Assembly (NCBI GenBank): GCA_963829135.1
Contig: CAWHHO010000009.1
Location: forward strand, 1 to 64,000
Direction: 5' to 3'
Length of the DNA: 64,000 nucleotides
Origin: Kumtagia sp963829135
GTDB lineage: Bacteria > Pseudomonadota > Alphaproteobacteria > Rhizobiales > Rhizobiaceae
Every line of letters begins with the position of its first letter. Positions within the stretch are counted from its first letter, which is position 1. The notes under the pieces were generated by a model, which worked only from the letters and a program-made list of their open reading frames with translations, was not told the DNA's origin and ran no database searches. Positions 1 to 10,000 of this stretch are shown piece by piece. Position numbers and translations under genes: made by a program.

Positions 1-57
1 TGCGATGCCTCCTGCTCCGATAAAACCGATACTGAGGCGTTCCAAGGTACCACTCAT
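1..57 (-). CDS. Gfo/Idh/MocA-type NAD(P)-dependent oxidoreductase, N-terminal fragment
   Basis: Only the first 19 codons are inside the window and the gene runs off the left edge. The visible residues end in SIGFIGAGGIA, the beta1-GxGxxG start of a Rossmann fold as found in Gfo/Idh/MocA sugar dehydrogenases. The ATG overlaps the TGA of the upstream glycosyltransferase (ATGA), so the two are translationally coupled. A role in making or modifying a nucleotide sugar for the neighbouring glycosyltransferases is inference from context. The exact substrate cannot be told from this fragment. Confidence 0.55.
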   Translation of the reverse strand, partial: MSGTLERLSIGFIGAGGIA

Positions 58-1160
58 AGCGATGCAGTCCTTCTTGCGAGCTCGTCGTAAAGTTCTGCCG
101 TCTCCAGACCCATACGCGATGCGGTAAAACGCTCCTCAAACCGCAGCCTTTGTTTCCGGCCGACGGCCCAGTCGGAGATCGTCGTCGCCAAGGGCAGTCA
201 CTATTGTTGCGGCGAGAAGCGAGGGGCTGGCAGCCGTCACCAGAAATGGATGATCGCTACCCAATGCTTCGATGGTCCCCCCGACGCGCGTGGCGACCAC
301 CGGCAGTTCCAGCGCCATTGCTTCCAGGACGACCAAAGGCAGCCCCTCGAACAACGATGGCAATACGAAAAGGTCTGCGGCGGCGAGCAGGTCCGGTACG
401 TCGGGGCGCCTGCCCAGAACAGCACGTTCTGTAGTGCAGACGTTTTTGCGACAGCCTCGATAGCTGCTTTGTCAGGTCCATCGCCAACCAAGATAAACAA
501 GGCTCGGGGCACGCGCTGTGCAACCTGCGCCATTGCCTGCACCAAGACCCCGTGCCCTTTCTGAGGGGTGAAGCGGGCGACCGTCAGGACCACCGGGACA
601 TCCTCACCAATATCGAGCGAGGCGCGGAGTTTCGCTGCGAGCCCGTCGGGCTTCCGGGGCGTCGATGCCATTGCGTATTGTGACGATACTCGAAAACCCT
701 TGGGCTCGCAAAAGCTTTCGGCGCGAGGCTTCGGAGACAGGAACGATGTGATGCGACAGCCTCCGGTCTCGCGCCGGTGAGCTCGATCTGATCAGGATCG
801 GTGAGCAGATATGGCAGATGGTCGGTGCGGATGATCGGGATGGCAGATGCCTTCCTGCCGCGGCGAGCTGGCCGTGTCCCTCCCATCCGATTCCCGCATG
901 AACGTGCAGAATTGATCAATACTGGATCGCGGCCAACCACTCCTGAGAATACGCCACGCATCTTCGCTCAGCTTGATGCTCAATATCCGTAGCGCGCAGC
1001 TACGGCGGCAACAAACCGGTGCCTGTCCTCGGTCAACAGGGCTATTGTGATATCCCACCGTTGGCTCAGAGCGCGCGCGCCGAGCGTCAAGCATGTGTTC
1101 GCCCACGCCGGAAGGCTCAGCACTGTCGGTCGCCAGGACGATCAGTGCGACCTCGCTCAT
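54..1160 (-). pseudogene. GT4-family glycosyltransferase, multiply frameshifted
   Basis: A group 1 (GT4, GT-B fold) glycosyltransferase of about 369 residues can be pieced together from several frames. It starts with MSEVALIVLATD at 1160 and continues through IPIIRTDHLPYLLTD and VPVVLTVARFTPQKGHG. The C-terminal donor-binding segment is PSLFEGLPLVVLEAMA, with the family's E-x7-E motif. The frame then slips near 138 and ends in ELYDELARRTASL. At least five frame changes are needed (near 1080, 1000, 850, 680, 400 and 138). The pieces remain highly family-like, so this is more likely base-calling error than decay. The start overlaps the end of the UDP-galactopyranose mutase gene. The likely role is transfer of a sugar to a surface polysaccharide; the substrate is unknown. 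Confidence 0.7.
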
Positions 1161-2354
1161 TCGGCGCCGGCAGACCCTTGCCGGCCTCATCCCGTTTCTC
1201 GAGGCGGCGGAAGGTCGCCAGCGCCTGCCCGACGACCTGATCCATGTTGTAATACTTGTAGGTGCCGAGCCGCCCGACGAAGTCACGTTGTCGCGCGCTG
1301 CGCGCAAGCGCCTCGTATTGCTTGTAGAGCGCCTGGTTTTCCGGCCGCGGAATCGGATAATAGGGATCGCCGTCGGCACGGGCAAATTCGTAGCGAGATG
1401 CTGGTCTTCGGGTGGCTCTGGCCGGTCAGATGCTTGTATTCGGTGATGCGCGTGTAAGGGCACGTCCTCGGATGGATAGTTGACCACGCGCGACCGGCTG
1501 GAACTGCTCCTGACGTCGAGCGTCTCATGGCGGAAGTCGAGGCTGCGATAGGGCAGCGGCCCGAAGCGGTGGTCGAAATAGTCGTCGATCGGCCCGGTGA
1601 AGATCGTGTGGGGCGCAAGCTCATCCTCGCCACAGATCGCGATAATCGACGCCGGTCTCGACGCGGATGTTCTCGTGATCGAGCATGTTCTCGAACATCC
1701 GCGTGAAGCCGTCGGCCGGCATCGCCTGGAAGGTGTCGAGGAAATAGCGGTCGTCGGTCGACGTGCGGGTCGGGACGCGCGCCGTGACCGACTTGTCGAG
1801 CTCCGAGGGATCGAGCCCCCACTGCTTGCGCGTATAGCCTTCGAAGAAGGTCCGGTAGAGATCCGTGCCGACCTGCGAGACGACGACGTCGCGCGACGGT
1901 GCGGATCTCGGCCACCGGCTCGGCGCGGCCGGCCAGGAACGGCGGCCGCCGCCTCGTCGTCCTGCAGGTCGAGGCCGAAGAGCCCGTTCAGCGTCGTGCG
2001 GTTGATCGGCATCGGCAGCAGCTTGTCGCCGACGCTGGCGAGCACGCGATGCTCATAGGGCCGCCAGTGCGTGAAGCGCGACAGATAGGCGAACGATCTC
2101 CTCGCTGTTGGTGTGGAAGATGTGCGGGCCGTATTGGTGGACCAGGATGCCGGCCGCGTCGTGGCAATCAAAGGCGTTGCCGGCGATATGGGGCCGGCGG
2201 TCGCAAAGAAGCACCCGCTTGCCCGATCCGACGCCAGCCGTTCGGCCAGCACCGAGCCGGCGAAGCCGGCGCCGACGATCAGATAGTCGTAGGGTGCCGA
2301 TCGCGCGCCGGGCTGCGACGCGGAAGGCCTGTGGCCGGAGCGCCTGCGCGGCAT
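1117..2354 (-). pseudogene. glf: UDP-galactopyranose mutase, multiply frameshifted
   Basis: This FAD flavoenzyme converts UDP-galactopyranose to UDP-galactofuranose for cell-surface galactofuran. The N-terminal FAD motif YDYLIVGAGFAGSVLAERLAS is clear. Further family segments follow in changing frames: the block around SRFTHWRPYEHRVLAS, then LYRTFFEGYTRKQWG, FTRMFENMLDH and IFTGPIDDYFDHRFG. The C-terminus (YKHLTGQ, then MDQV and the TGA at 1117) needs further shifts, at least seven in all. Expected length is about 400 residues. The ATG at 2354 is the only start downstream of the preceding glycosyltransferase domain, and the frame is open upstream of it, so the protein may be fused to that domain. 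The neighbouring glycosyltransferases are the likely users of UDP-Galf. Confidence 0.8.
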
Positions 2355-3499
2355 GCTTGCTCGCACGGCCTCATCGACAAGCGCCGACATTCTGGCGAAA
2401 GGTCGTCGTCCCAGGACGATGCCGGCGAGATCTGCGTCGACCGCCGGCAGCCAGTCCGCTCGCTTGCGCGAGACAGTGCAAGCGCATCGCTCGCAGGCCT
2501 CGACGAAAGACGGCCGCGTCGTCGGCGATCAGCACGCCCGTCGACGTCGCCATAGTGGCGCACGACATCGACGACCGGCGTCGAGACGACCGGGCGGCCG
2601 GCGGCGAGATATTCCGGCGTCTTGGTCGGGCTGATGAAGCGGGTCGCCTCATTGAGGGCGAAGGGCATCAGCGCCACATCCCAGCCCGCCAGATAGGCCG
2701 GCAGATCGGCATAGTCCTTGCGGCCGAGATAGTGGATGTTCGGCGCGCGCGGCAGCGTCGCGGGATCGATCTTGCCACCGGGCCGACCATCACGAACGAC
2801 CAGTCCGGCCGCGCCGCCGCCACTGTCGGCGATCAGGTCGCAGATCGATCCGCTCGTCGATGACGCCGTAATAGCCGAAGACGGGTCCGGCGATTGCGGC
2901 CTGATCCGGCGGCTGCAGCCGCAGCGTGCCTCGCGCTGCGCGAAATGCGCCGACATCGACGCTGGACGGAAAGGGATGGATGTTGTCGTGCGATGCGCGC
3001 TTCGCCTCGATAGATGCTGTGGCCGCCGGTGAAGACGACGTCGGCCGCGCTAGCAGCGCGCTCTCGCGCTGCGACGCAGTTCCGGCGGCGCGAAGCGGAA
3101 GGCGGACAGCTCGTCCATGCAGTCGTAGACGACCGCCGCCGCATCGACATGCGCGGCGAGCGGAAACATCATCGGCGTGTAGAACCAGAGGACCGGCTCG
3201 CTCGCCCGCGTGAAGCGCGATCAGCTGGTCGAGCAGGCCCGACAGCGCCGGCTTGCAGCCGCTCGCCTTGCCAGCCGTGGGGCACGCGCGGCCGGACCGC
3301 CATGACCTCGGTGTCGTCGAAGGCATGGAATTCCAGATAGGGCAAGATGATGGTCGGTCGGGATATGCTCTTCGAAGAAGAACACGCGGCGGTCGCTGGC
3401 GAAGCGCTGCATCAGATGCTGCGGCCGCTGCAGCACGAAATCCCAGCGCAAGTGCGAAAAGCAGATCAGGGGCGAAGCTTTGGCGCGGCAGTCTCGCAA
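2355..3499 (-). pseudogene. Group 1 glycosyltransferase upstream of (possibly fused to) UDP-galactopyranose mutase, frameshifted
   Basis: The N-terminus reads SPLICFSHLRWDFVLQRPQHLMQRFA, from an ATG at 3499. Recognisable pieces follow in several frames: YLEFHAFDDTEVMAVRP, VVYDCMDELSAFR, ADVVFTGGHSIYEAKRA, PVFGYYGVIDERIDL and NIHYLGRKDYADLPAYLAG. The C-terminal GT-B segment is WDVALMPFALNEATRFISPTKTPEYLAAGRPVVSTPV. The order and motifs fit a family 1 glycosyltransferase of about 380 residues. No stop codon separates it from the mutase domain in the frame that carries the mutase FAD motif. The 230 bases upstream hold no clear gene and are AT-richer. Product unknown; surface glycan assembly is inferred from the mutase next door. 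Confidence 0.65.
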
Positions 3500-3730
3500 T
3501 ATTTGATGATGACGCTGAATGGCTCAAAGCGGCTGCCCTTTCTGTTGACCGCGCCAAACTTTGGAAGGCGAGTGGTGTTCCATGCCCAATGTAGCGGCGG
3601 AATGCCGCATCTAGCGCAACGTCCACGACATGGTGCATAGCCTGGGGGTTGTAGTTAAACGTTGGTGAAGTGCTGGAAGCCCCCTTTTTGCTCTTGCTTT
3701 CGCAACTATTATTCACACATAATTTGATGC

Positions 3731-3940
3731 ATGACGTACGTTAGGCGAGCTGTGGCTAAGTCGGTTCTTCAAAAGTCTGCACACGTTGGCGTGCCGCTGG
3801 AACAGAATGAGTTGGACACTCGCCTGTCATCGATTTTGGTTGAAATCGAACAGGAGATCGTGCCCGACCGGCTGCTGAAGTTGGCCATCGATCTGCAAAG
3901 CGCGCTTACCGCTCGGCGACAGCAGCGCTCTCCGAACTAG
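3731..3940 (+). CDS. NepR-like anti-sigma factor (small)
   Basis: This 69-residue protein has a C-terminal half, LDTRLSSILVEIEQEIVPDRLLKLAIDLQSAL, that matches the NepR pattern: a short helix, then an acidic stretch, (V/L)PDR(F/L), then a second helix. NepR proteins bind EcfG sigma factors and are released by phosphorylated PhyR in the alphaproteobacterial general stress response. Here the gene points towards the EcfG-like gene rather than preceding it in an operon, and no PhyR is visible in the window. There is no strong Shine-Dalgarno before the ATG. The assignment rests on a short motif plus the neighbouring sigma factor, so it is moderate. Confidence 0.55.
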   Translation: MTYVRRAVAKSVLQKSAHVGVPLEQNELDTRLSSILVEIEQEIVPDRLLKLAIDLQSALTARRQQRSPN

Positions 3941-4349
3941 ACATTGCGTTGGTTAGATTCAAGCATTCTGCCCGGCCCTTCGGGGTTTCCGGGTGTTGGC
4001 CGCCCGCGGTGTCGGATGGACTTGGCCGGCCGCAGCTCGGCTTCGCCATCCTCCCGGCGGCTCGCCTCACCGTCCGCGAAATAGAATGATTCACTCCAAC
4101 CATGAAACGCTCTTGGTCACAGACGCAGGAAGGGGATTGCAAGGGTTGGGGTGTCGTCATCGCTTCTGCAGACTGCAGGCGGTTGCACGTTTCGATCTTT
4201 CGGGAGGTTGGCGATCGGAACCGCTGCTTCCGAGGAAGGCGCGCGGAGTGGTCGCGAAGGGCTTGAAAACCGAAAGGCTTCCTGCGCCTTCGCTCCCGCG
4301 TATCCGGACAGATGGCCTCCAGGATTCGAGCTGATTATGAGTTCCCGCC
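3941..4349. other. Intergenic stretch between convergent nepR-like and ecfG-like genes
   Basis: About 400 bases lie between two convergent genes. Reading frames here are shadows without family features. The only recognisable content is a degenerate copy of a palindromic repeat at about 4082-4115, whose better copy is at 44357-44405. Confidence 0.4.
4082..4115. repeat. Degenerate half of a rhizobial palindromic repeat
   Basis: The segment contains AGAATGATTCA, then CCATGAAACGCTCT. These match the right half of the complete inverted repeat at 44357-44405, with a few substitutions in between. The left arm is not recognisable here, so this is probably a decayed copy. Confidence 0.45.
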
Positions 4350-4923
4350 TTAAGCCAGGCGGCGACGCGGGCTGTCCGCTTCGAAGCGCTGTGTGAGGTG
4401 ACGCGCGGAGGATTCCACCAACGTGTCGGAAGAATCCTCGCCCAGATCGTCCAGCACGCTGAGCCGGGCGCGGTTCAGCCGGCTCTTGACGGTCCCGATG
4501 GCGCAGCCGCAGATCTCGGCCGTCTCCTCGTAGCTTGTACCAGAACCCCAACGAGAACCAGCACTTCCCGGTGATGGGCGGAAGCCGGGCGATTGCGTCC
4601 TGGACTTCGCGGCTCCGCACGCACCATTCCTGACTTGCTTCGGTCGCCGGTGAGGCAGCGATACAGTCGATCAGGCCGGGCAGTTCGCGCTTGTACACTT
4701 TGATGCTGGTGTAGAAGGTGTTGCGCATGATCGTGAACAGCCACGATTTCATCCGCGTCCCAGGCTCGAACTGGTCCATGTTCGACAACGCTTTCGCCAG
4801 CGTCTCCTGGACCAGGTCGTCGGCATTTGTCTTGTCCCTGCAGAATGTTCGTGCGAATGCCCTAAGAGCGGGAAGCAGGGCGACAAGATCGTCGCCGACA
4901 CCTGCAGGTGTGACAATAGCCAA
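4350..4923 (-). CDS. ecfG: EcfG-like ECF sigma factor (general stress response), one frameshift
   Basis: An ECF sigma-70 factor of about 191 residues that directs RNA polymerase to stress promoters. Region 2 is present (FARTFCRDKTNADDLVQETL, then MKSWLFTIMRNTFY). The linker and region 4 follow in a second frame: REVLVLVG, YEETAEICGCAIGTVKSRLNRAR, a typical sigma4 helix-turn-helix. The shift lies near 4550-4560, and the corrected frame ends at the TAA at 4350. The region 2 sequence and the adjacent NepR-like gene favour the EcfG group (ECF15). A GGAAC-containing inverted repeat at 4951-4980 just upstream could be an autoregulatory promoter. A single clean shift suggests a sequence error. It could be a secondary EcfG paralogue, since PhyR is not adjacent. 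Confidence 0.75.
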
Positions 4924-4950
4924 ATCCTCGAAAAAGCCTTGATTTACGAA

Positions 4951-4980
4951 GGAACAATGCGCCCCTCGCGCATACGTTCC
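4951..4980 (-). promoter_or_regulatory. GGAAC inverted repeat upstream of ecfG, candidate stress promoter
   Basis: GGAAC at 4951-4955 and GTTCC at 4976-4980 flank an inner ATGCGC/GCGCAT pair, giving a near-perfect inverted repeat. EcfG-type promoters have a GGAAC -35 element. On the minus strand the GTT-like -10 lies about 20 bases downstream, two to three bases further than the usual spacing. The identification as a promoter is therefore tentative; the palindrome itself is clear. Confidence 0.35.
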
Positions 4981-5046
4981 TAAGCAGCCCGAAAGGCCGA
5001 AATCTTTCGGTCGCGGCCGTGATGAGAGCGCGTTTGGCCCGGCCGC

Positions 5047-5682
5047 CTACGCGCCAGTCTGCGCATTTGACGCCCCGGCCGGCTTTGATCTAGGCGACCC
5101 CCTATGACGCAGGAAGACTGAGAGGACGACGAGCAGCGCCGTCGACAAAAACTCCGACTGCCAGTTCTGAAACGATTCGAACCACAACTTCGCGTTGAAG
5201 GCATAGCTGAGCAGCGACTGAGGCTGGCCGCCATGAAGCATCGCCTCGTCATTGGTTGCCACGAGGCTTGCCCACCAATGCAGGCCAAAGGAAGCAATGA
5301 ACAGCAGCGCCAACGCAATGCCGAGTGAATAGGAGTAGAACCAATCCAGCATCGGAGCTGCCTGTCCGGACAGACAGTTCGTCCCCGGGACGATCCGGAT
5401 CATCCGGGTCCCGCGACTTGGCGGAGCCACGCTGAAACAGAATTGCCGTCAATATGACGTAAGCCGACATCTGCAGGAACTCACTTTCCCAATTCTCGAA
5501 CAGCGCCGATAGAAAGTTTCCGCTCGTCAGATATGTCGATACGTCAAGTCGCCTGTCCCTCCGTGTTCCCTCAGTTCATCGTTGTAGACTGCGTAGCCCG
5601 ACCAGATCATGCCGAATGCCGAAAATAAAAACAGCGCCGTCAGCGCAATTGTAAGTCCATTATCGCGAAGCAAAACCTTCAT
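5047..5682 (-). CDS. DUF6766 membrane protein, two frameshifts
   Basis: Four membrane segments in two similar halves can be reconstructed. The first half starts MKVLLRDNGLTIALTALF and runs through FGMIWSGYAVYNDELREHGG. It continues in another frame with FENWESEFLQMSAYVILTAIL, FQRGSAKSRDPDD. The second half has MLDWFYSYSLGIALALLFI, FGLHWWASLVATNDE and FQNWQSEFLSTALLVVL. The ATG at 5682 is preceded by GGAG at a good distance. The repeated NWxSEFL motif is typical of the DUF6766 family, whose function is unknown. Shifts lie near 5527 and 5365. Its place beside ecfG fits genes of the general stress regulon; that link is inference. Confidence 0.7.
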
Positions 5683-5794
5683 AGTCGTCTCCATATGGCT
5701 GCTCGTCCGCACTGGAGCATCGCGGTCGGTCGCACGTCTGGTAGCACGCTGGATGCGGGGGGATTGCAACTGTCATTTGCCCGGTAGTCGAGCA

Positions 5795-6310
5795 CTATCC
5801 GAACTCGCTCGCCTTTCTGGCGGCTTCTGCATCCGAGACGTCGACAGTGAATAGCAATCGTCCGTTCTGATCGGACACGCGAACCAGCCAACCTACCAGG
5901 TCATCTTCGCCAGGCTTCAGGTCGACCAAAAGCTCCAGCGCACACCGAAGGGCTTCGTCTCGGGCTACCTCCGCGCTGGGCAACGTTGCATCGGGAAGTC
6001 GTTGGATTGCCCCGCCATCCCGATACTCAAACAAATAGACGGTATCGGCTTCATCGGTGGCCATGTCGACGGAACCTTCGTCGAAATCGCCATTGCTTTG
6101 CCTGTCATACTCGTTGGAGACTGGTCCAAGTGCGGCGGTTTGGATAAGGATCGACTTGGCCCGAGCGACGGGATCCGTCACCTCATCCGCAGTGGCCATT
6201 TCGACGGTGACGCGCTCGCCGCCCTCTCCGCAGAAATGACTGCAGGCCCGTTTGTCCGCCTTCAAGGGTTGCGCTGGCAACTTGTGTTTCAACGATTTGC
6301 ATCGCGTCAA
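5795..6310 (-). CDS. DUF6894-like protein, N-terminus uncertain
   Basis: The C-terminal half reads LPDATLPSAEVARDEALRC, then VGWLVRVSDQNGRLLFTVDVSDAE. This is the DUF6894 pattern: a short beta segment, an alpha helix of the (L/A)xxARxEAL type and a W-x-V-x-D-x-x-G-x-x-(L/V)-F-x-(L/V) strand. DUF6894 proteins are small, of unknown function and common near stress genes in Rhizobiales. The first 50 residues do not look like the family, and a continuing frame upstream (to 6542) may hold the true N-terminus after an indel. A shorter start at the ATG near 6198 is also possible. Confidence 0.5.
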   Translation of the reverse strand: MTRCKSLKHKLPAQPLKADKRACSHFCGEGGERVTVEMATADEVTDPVARAKSILIQTAALGPVSNEYDRQSNGDFDEGSVDMATDEADTVYLFEYRDGGAIQRLPDATLPSAEVARDEALRCALELLVDLKPGEDDLVGWLVRVSDQNGRLLFTVDVSDAEAARKASEFG

Positions 6311-6763
6311 TTCCTGTTGCCGAAAGCGTCGTTCGATTTATCGGATCCGTTATTCGTGGCGACGGCATTGCGACCGACGCCATCAACCAACTAAGGTGAC
6401 TTCCATGTGTTCCATACAGTGGCGTAGTTATTTCCTGAGCGTGATCGCGAGCGTCGTCTGAGTGAGCCCCACCCGATCGGCCTCTGGTTGCTTTCAGTAG
6501 CTGCTGAAGGTTCCGACGAGCATCGAATGTAGGCCCGTTCATCCTAACAACGCTGAGGTAGGGACCAGTCCGGATTCCAATATAGGCGGGGGCAGTTTTT
6601 TTGACGCCGCGGGGGCCGCCGGTGTCGTCGCGTCGTCATTCACGCAATCGCGCTCCGTTCGCAACCTGACCAAGCACACTGCATAAAAAGCGCACCGCGA
6701 CCAATCGCTGGAGCTTGCGCCGGACATTCAGCACCGGCGGGGGCAATGCAGCCTAGCGCCTGC
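6311..6763. other. Region without a confident gene
   Basis: About 450 bases hold two open frames on the minus strand (6183-6542 and 6539-6727). Neither shows a family motif, a convincing ribosome-binding site or a clear product. Part of the first may be the displaced 5' end of the DUF6894-like gene. Confidence 0.35.
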
Positions 6764-7024
6764 CTAAGCGAACATATTCGGCCCGATCTCTTCCCCAATT
6801 TCAATGATGGCATCAGTGGGAATGTGGTTTCTACGTGCCGCGGCGCGAATAGCCTCAGGATTTGGTGCTTCGTAAAGGCAATACGTTTTCTTCTTGTCTG
6901 CGCTCAGGAATGAAAATATCCACTTCACGCCTTCCTGGTCATTTATCAGATTGACGCTCTCGACCCCTTCCTTTGTAAGGTCGAGCTGTTCGGCAAAATT
7001 TCTTTCGATGACGTAGCGTGGCAT
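6764..7024 (-). CDS. DUF4242 domain protein (small, possible metal-binding)
   Basis: The 86-residue protein has MPRYVIERNF at the start, a central ESVNLI and WIFSFLSADKKKTYCLYEAPNPEAIRAAARRN, and a C-terminal IIEIGEEIGPNMF. This is the DUF4242 layout, a ferredoxin-like alpha/beta fold of which some members bind nickel. GGGAG precedes the ATG at a normal distance. It lies 48 bases downstream of the large cyclase gene on the same strand and is probably cotranscribed. A role linked to the cyclase is suggested only by this order. Confidence 0.75.
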   Translation of the reverse strand: MPRYVIERNFAEQLDLTKEGVESVNLINDQEGVKWIFSFLSADKKKTYCLYEAPNPEAIRAAARRNHIPTDAIIEIGEEIGPNMFA

Positions 7025-7072
7025 AAGGCGCTCCCTATCGACGGTATTGATGCTCGAAGCAGGCGGCCAAGC

Positions 7073-10000
7073 CTAGTGCAGAGTTGGTTTCACCTTCTTC
7101 TGCAGGCGCAGCATGTTGAGCTCTACCGCGCTTGCCGAGGCTAACTCCATCAAGGATACAGCTCTTTCAACCGCCGTCCTATTTCCGATTTTCAGAAGCA
7201 GTTTCGCATACTCGGCCTGTGAATACGCCAGCCATGGTCTTGAACCATTGGACGAATTCATTTCCAGTGCATGTTCAAAGTGCTCCGCAGCCTTCTGAAA
7301 GTCGCCGAGGGTCGCGGACAGCATCCCCAGATAGCGGCTGGCAGCCCCGAAGCAGACAGTAGCCACACCGGCTGTGATGGTCATGTATTTATAAGGAAGC
7401 AAAAGGCTGTAGATCGTCTGAGCCGCGTCCGCATCGCCAAGATCGACGGCGACTTCCGCTATGAATGACAATGACGCGCTTCGCTTCCCGTCAAGCGGCA
7501 TCGCAAAACCTGTGCGCGCCAACTGGTTCAACCTGCGCTGCGCAGCGTCTCGATAGCCCAAATCAACCGCAAGCAGGGCAAATCCCGGCAACCAGGTGGT
7601 TGCTTCCGGATTCTCGTCTATAAAATGCTTCATCACCGGCGCCACCTCGGCAAGGCGGTTCTGTTCGCGTCGGATTGTGAACATCTGCATGCCGTAGACC
7701 CCGTCGACTTCTGTGCCATGTGTTCGGGTCCCGAGGCTGCGAGCTTCTTCGGCAAGTGTCTCCGCAAGCTCAAGGTTTCCGTCGAGAATCGCCATCATGG
7801 CCCGCGCATGGCGAGCCAACCACATCAGGTTGAGGCGCTGGCGCTGCGTCCCCAGTTCCTCCAACCCATCGATCGCACGCCCGGCTCGAGCGCGACTGCC
7901 CAGTTCGGTCGATACGTAGACGTCGATTGAAAGGGCTCTACTCCGCGAATCGTCGTCGTTTATCTCATCTGCGAGCCGTTTGAGGTCATCTATTTGTGCA
8001 ATTCGGTCATTTGCCGCTCTCACCGATGGGACGGTCGTCGGGCTGAGAAAAGGCAGGACTGTGAGATCGAAAAGCGAAGCTTTGTCGGCAATCAGCTCCG
8101 CAAGTGCAACGCCTTCCCTATGGCACTTCACGCTGTTTTCGGCATCGCCAACGTAAGTATACGCTCGTGTAAGGCGGCTAAGAAGCTGACACCGTAACCT
8201 CTGGTCGCCCGTATCGATGTTTGCCATCGCTTCCTTGAGCAGTGCAAGCGATTCACCAATCGGCTTCGCCGAGAGAAACTGCGCGACATCGAAACCGAGC
8301 GTCGCGCGTACGAAGGTCTTTTTGTCGCCGGCTTCGCGCGCCAAATCGGCGGTTACCCTGAATTTTACCACGGCGTCCGATAGCCGGCCCGCGGCATTGA
8401 GCGCTTCACTGAGCATGAGGGTCGCTTCAAGAACCTGTTTTCGGCGGTCAGGCCCCTCGGGGAGCTTCTCTGCGATGGCAAGGGCATTCTCGAAGTGATC
8501 AACAGCCTCATAGTTGGCTGATCGCCGAAGCGCCCGCTCGCCAGCCTTCATCCAGTATGGCAAGGCCAGCGCGTCTTTCTGCGCCTGGACATAGTGCTGG
8601 GCAATGAGTTCGGGCTGGGTGGCCACGAGGTCGGGATTTTCGTCGATCAGAACTTTGGCGATGGCTTCGTGATAGTACCGGCGCCGTCGGCTTAGCAGCG
8701 ATTGGTATGCCGTATCCTGAATGAGCGCGTGGCGGAACACCAAAGCGTCCCGCAGTACGCCGCCAACGACGACGATTTGCATCGACATGAGCTGGTGGAG
8801 GGCATCCTCAATCGTCCGTTCGTCGAGGCCGGCAACCTTGGAAAGAAGGCCGCGATCGAATTCTCGGCCTATCACCGAGGCAATTTGCGCGATTTCCTTG
8901 GCCGCTGCCGTCAAACGATCGAGACGGGCCATAAGGGAACCCTGGAGACTATCCGGAATCTCGACGTTGAGCGACGCCGCCTTTCCGCTCTCCTGGATTG
9001 AGCGGGCCAGTTCCTCCACGAACAGCGGCACGCCGTCGGTTCGATCGGCGATCTTCTCGGCGAGTTGCTCCGGTACATCGGCGAGCATCGACGCGATCAG
9101 CTCGCGCATCTGCTGCTTCGTCAGGCGCCCAATGGCGAGCATTGTGACCTGCGCCAGCCCGGTTGCCCAGTCCGCGCTCCATTCCGGCCGATGCGTCACG
9201 ATAACAAGGACCGACGCCCCATGGATGCTGTTGACAACTTCTTTAAGCACCTCGCTGGTCGACGGATCGATCCAGTGGGCATCCTCAACGACAAACAGGA
9301 CGGGCGCTCTCTTCGCTGCGAGCAGCACTCGGTCCGCCAACGTACGCACGATGAGTTCCTTGCGTTCTTGGGCAGAAAGGTCGAGCGGCTTGAATTCGTG
9401 GCCAAGGTCGAACGAAAGGAGTTCGGCATATGTGGGTCCAACTTCAGCAGGATGCTGGCCGTAGCGGTGGATGACGTTGCGAAGTTTGTCAGCACGCATG
9501 ATCGGGTCATCGTCGGCCGAAAAGCCCGCGAACCTGCTCAGTCGCTGAATGATCGGGTAAAACGCCGAGGCGACGTGATACGGCGAACACTGTAGCCGGA
9601 TCAACTCATACTCAGTTTCCTGCAGCTGCTCCTCGAGCGCGTCGACGAGCCGTGATTTGCCAATCCCTGCCTCGCCCGCCACGAAGACCGCCTGGCCCTG
9701 ACCACCTTTTACGAGTTCCCAGCGCTCGAGCAGCATTCCAATTTCGCTGCTTCGACCGACAAACTTCGACAGCGAACTGGCGCGCGCAGCCTCAAAGCGG
9801 CTCTCAACCTCACGTTCGCTGCGAACTTCAAACAGGGCGATCGGCGAATCGAAGCCTTTCAGGTCCTGAACGCCAAGACTTTCGATTTCAAAAGACTGCC
9901 CGGCGAGCCGTCGCGTGCTGTCGGATATTACGATCTGGCCGGGCACGGCAGCGGCTTGCAGTCGTGCGGCGAGATTGGGGGTGTCTCCTGCGATGGACGC

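Noticed and set aside
1..3499. Calling the glycosyltransferase/glf region a genuinely dead locus
   Set aside because: All motifs are preserved across frame changes and no inactivating substitutions are seen, so sequence error is more likely.
6539..6727. 62-residue open frame on the minus strand
   Set aside because: No family motif, no ribosome-binding site, and a composition typical of random GC-rich frames.
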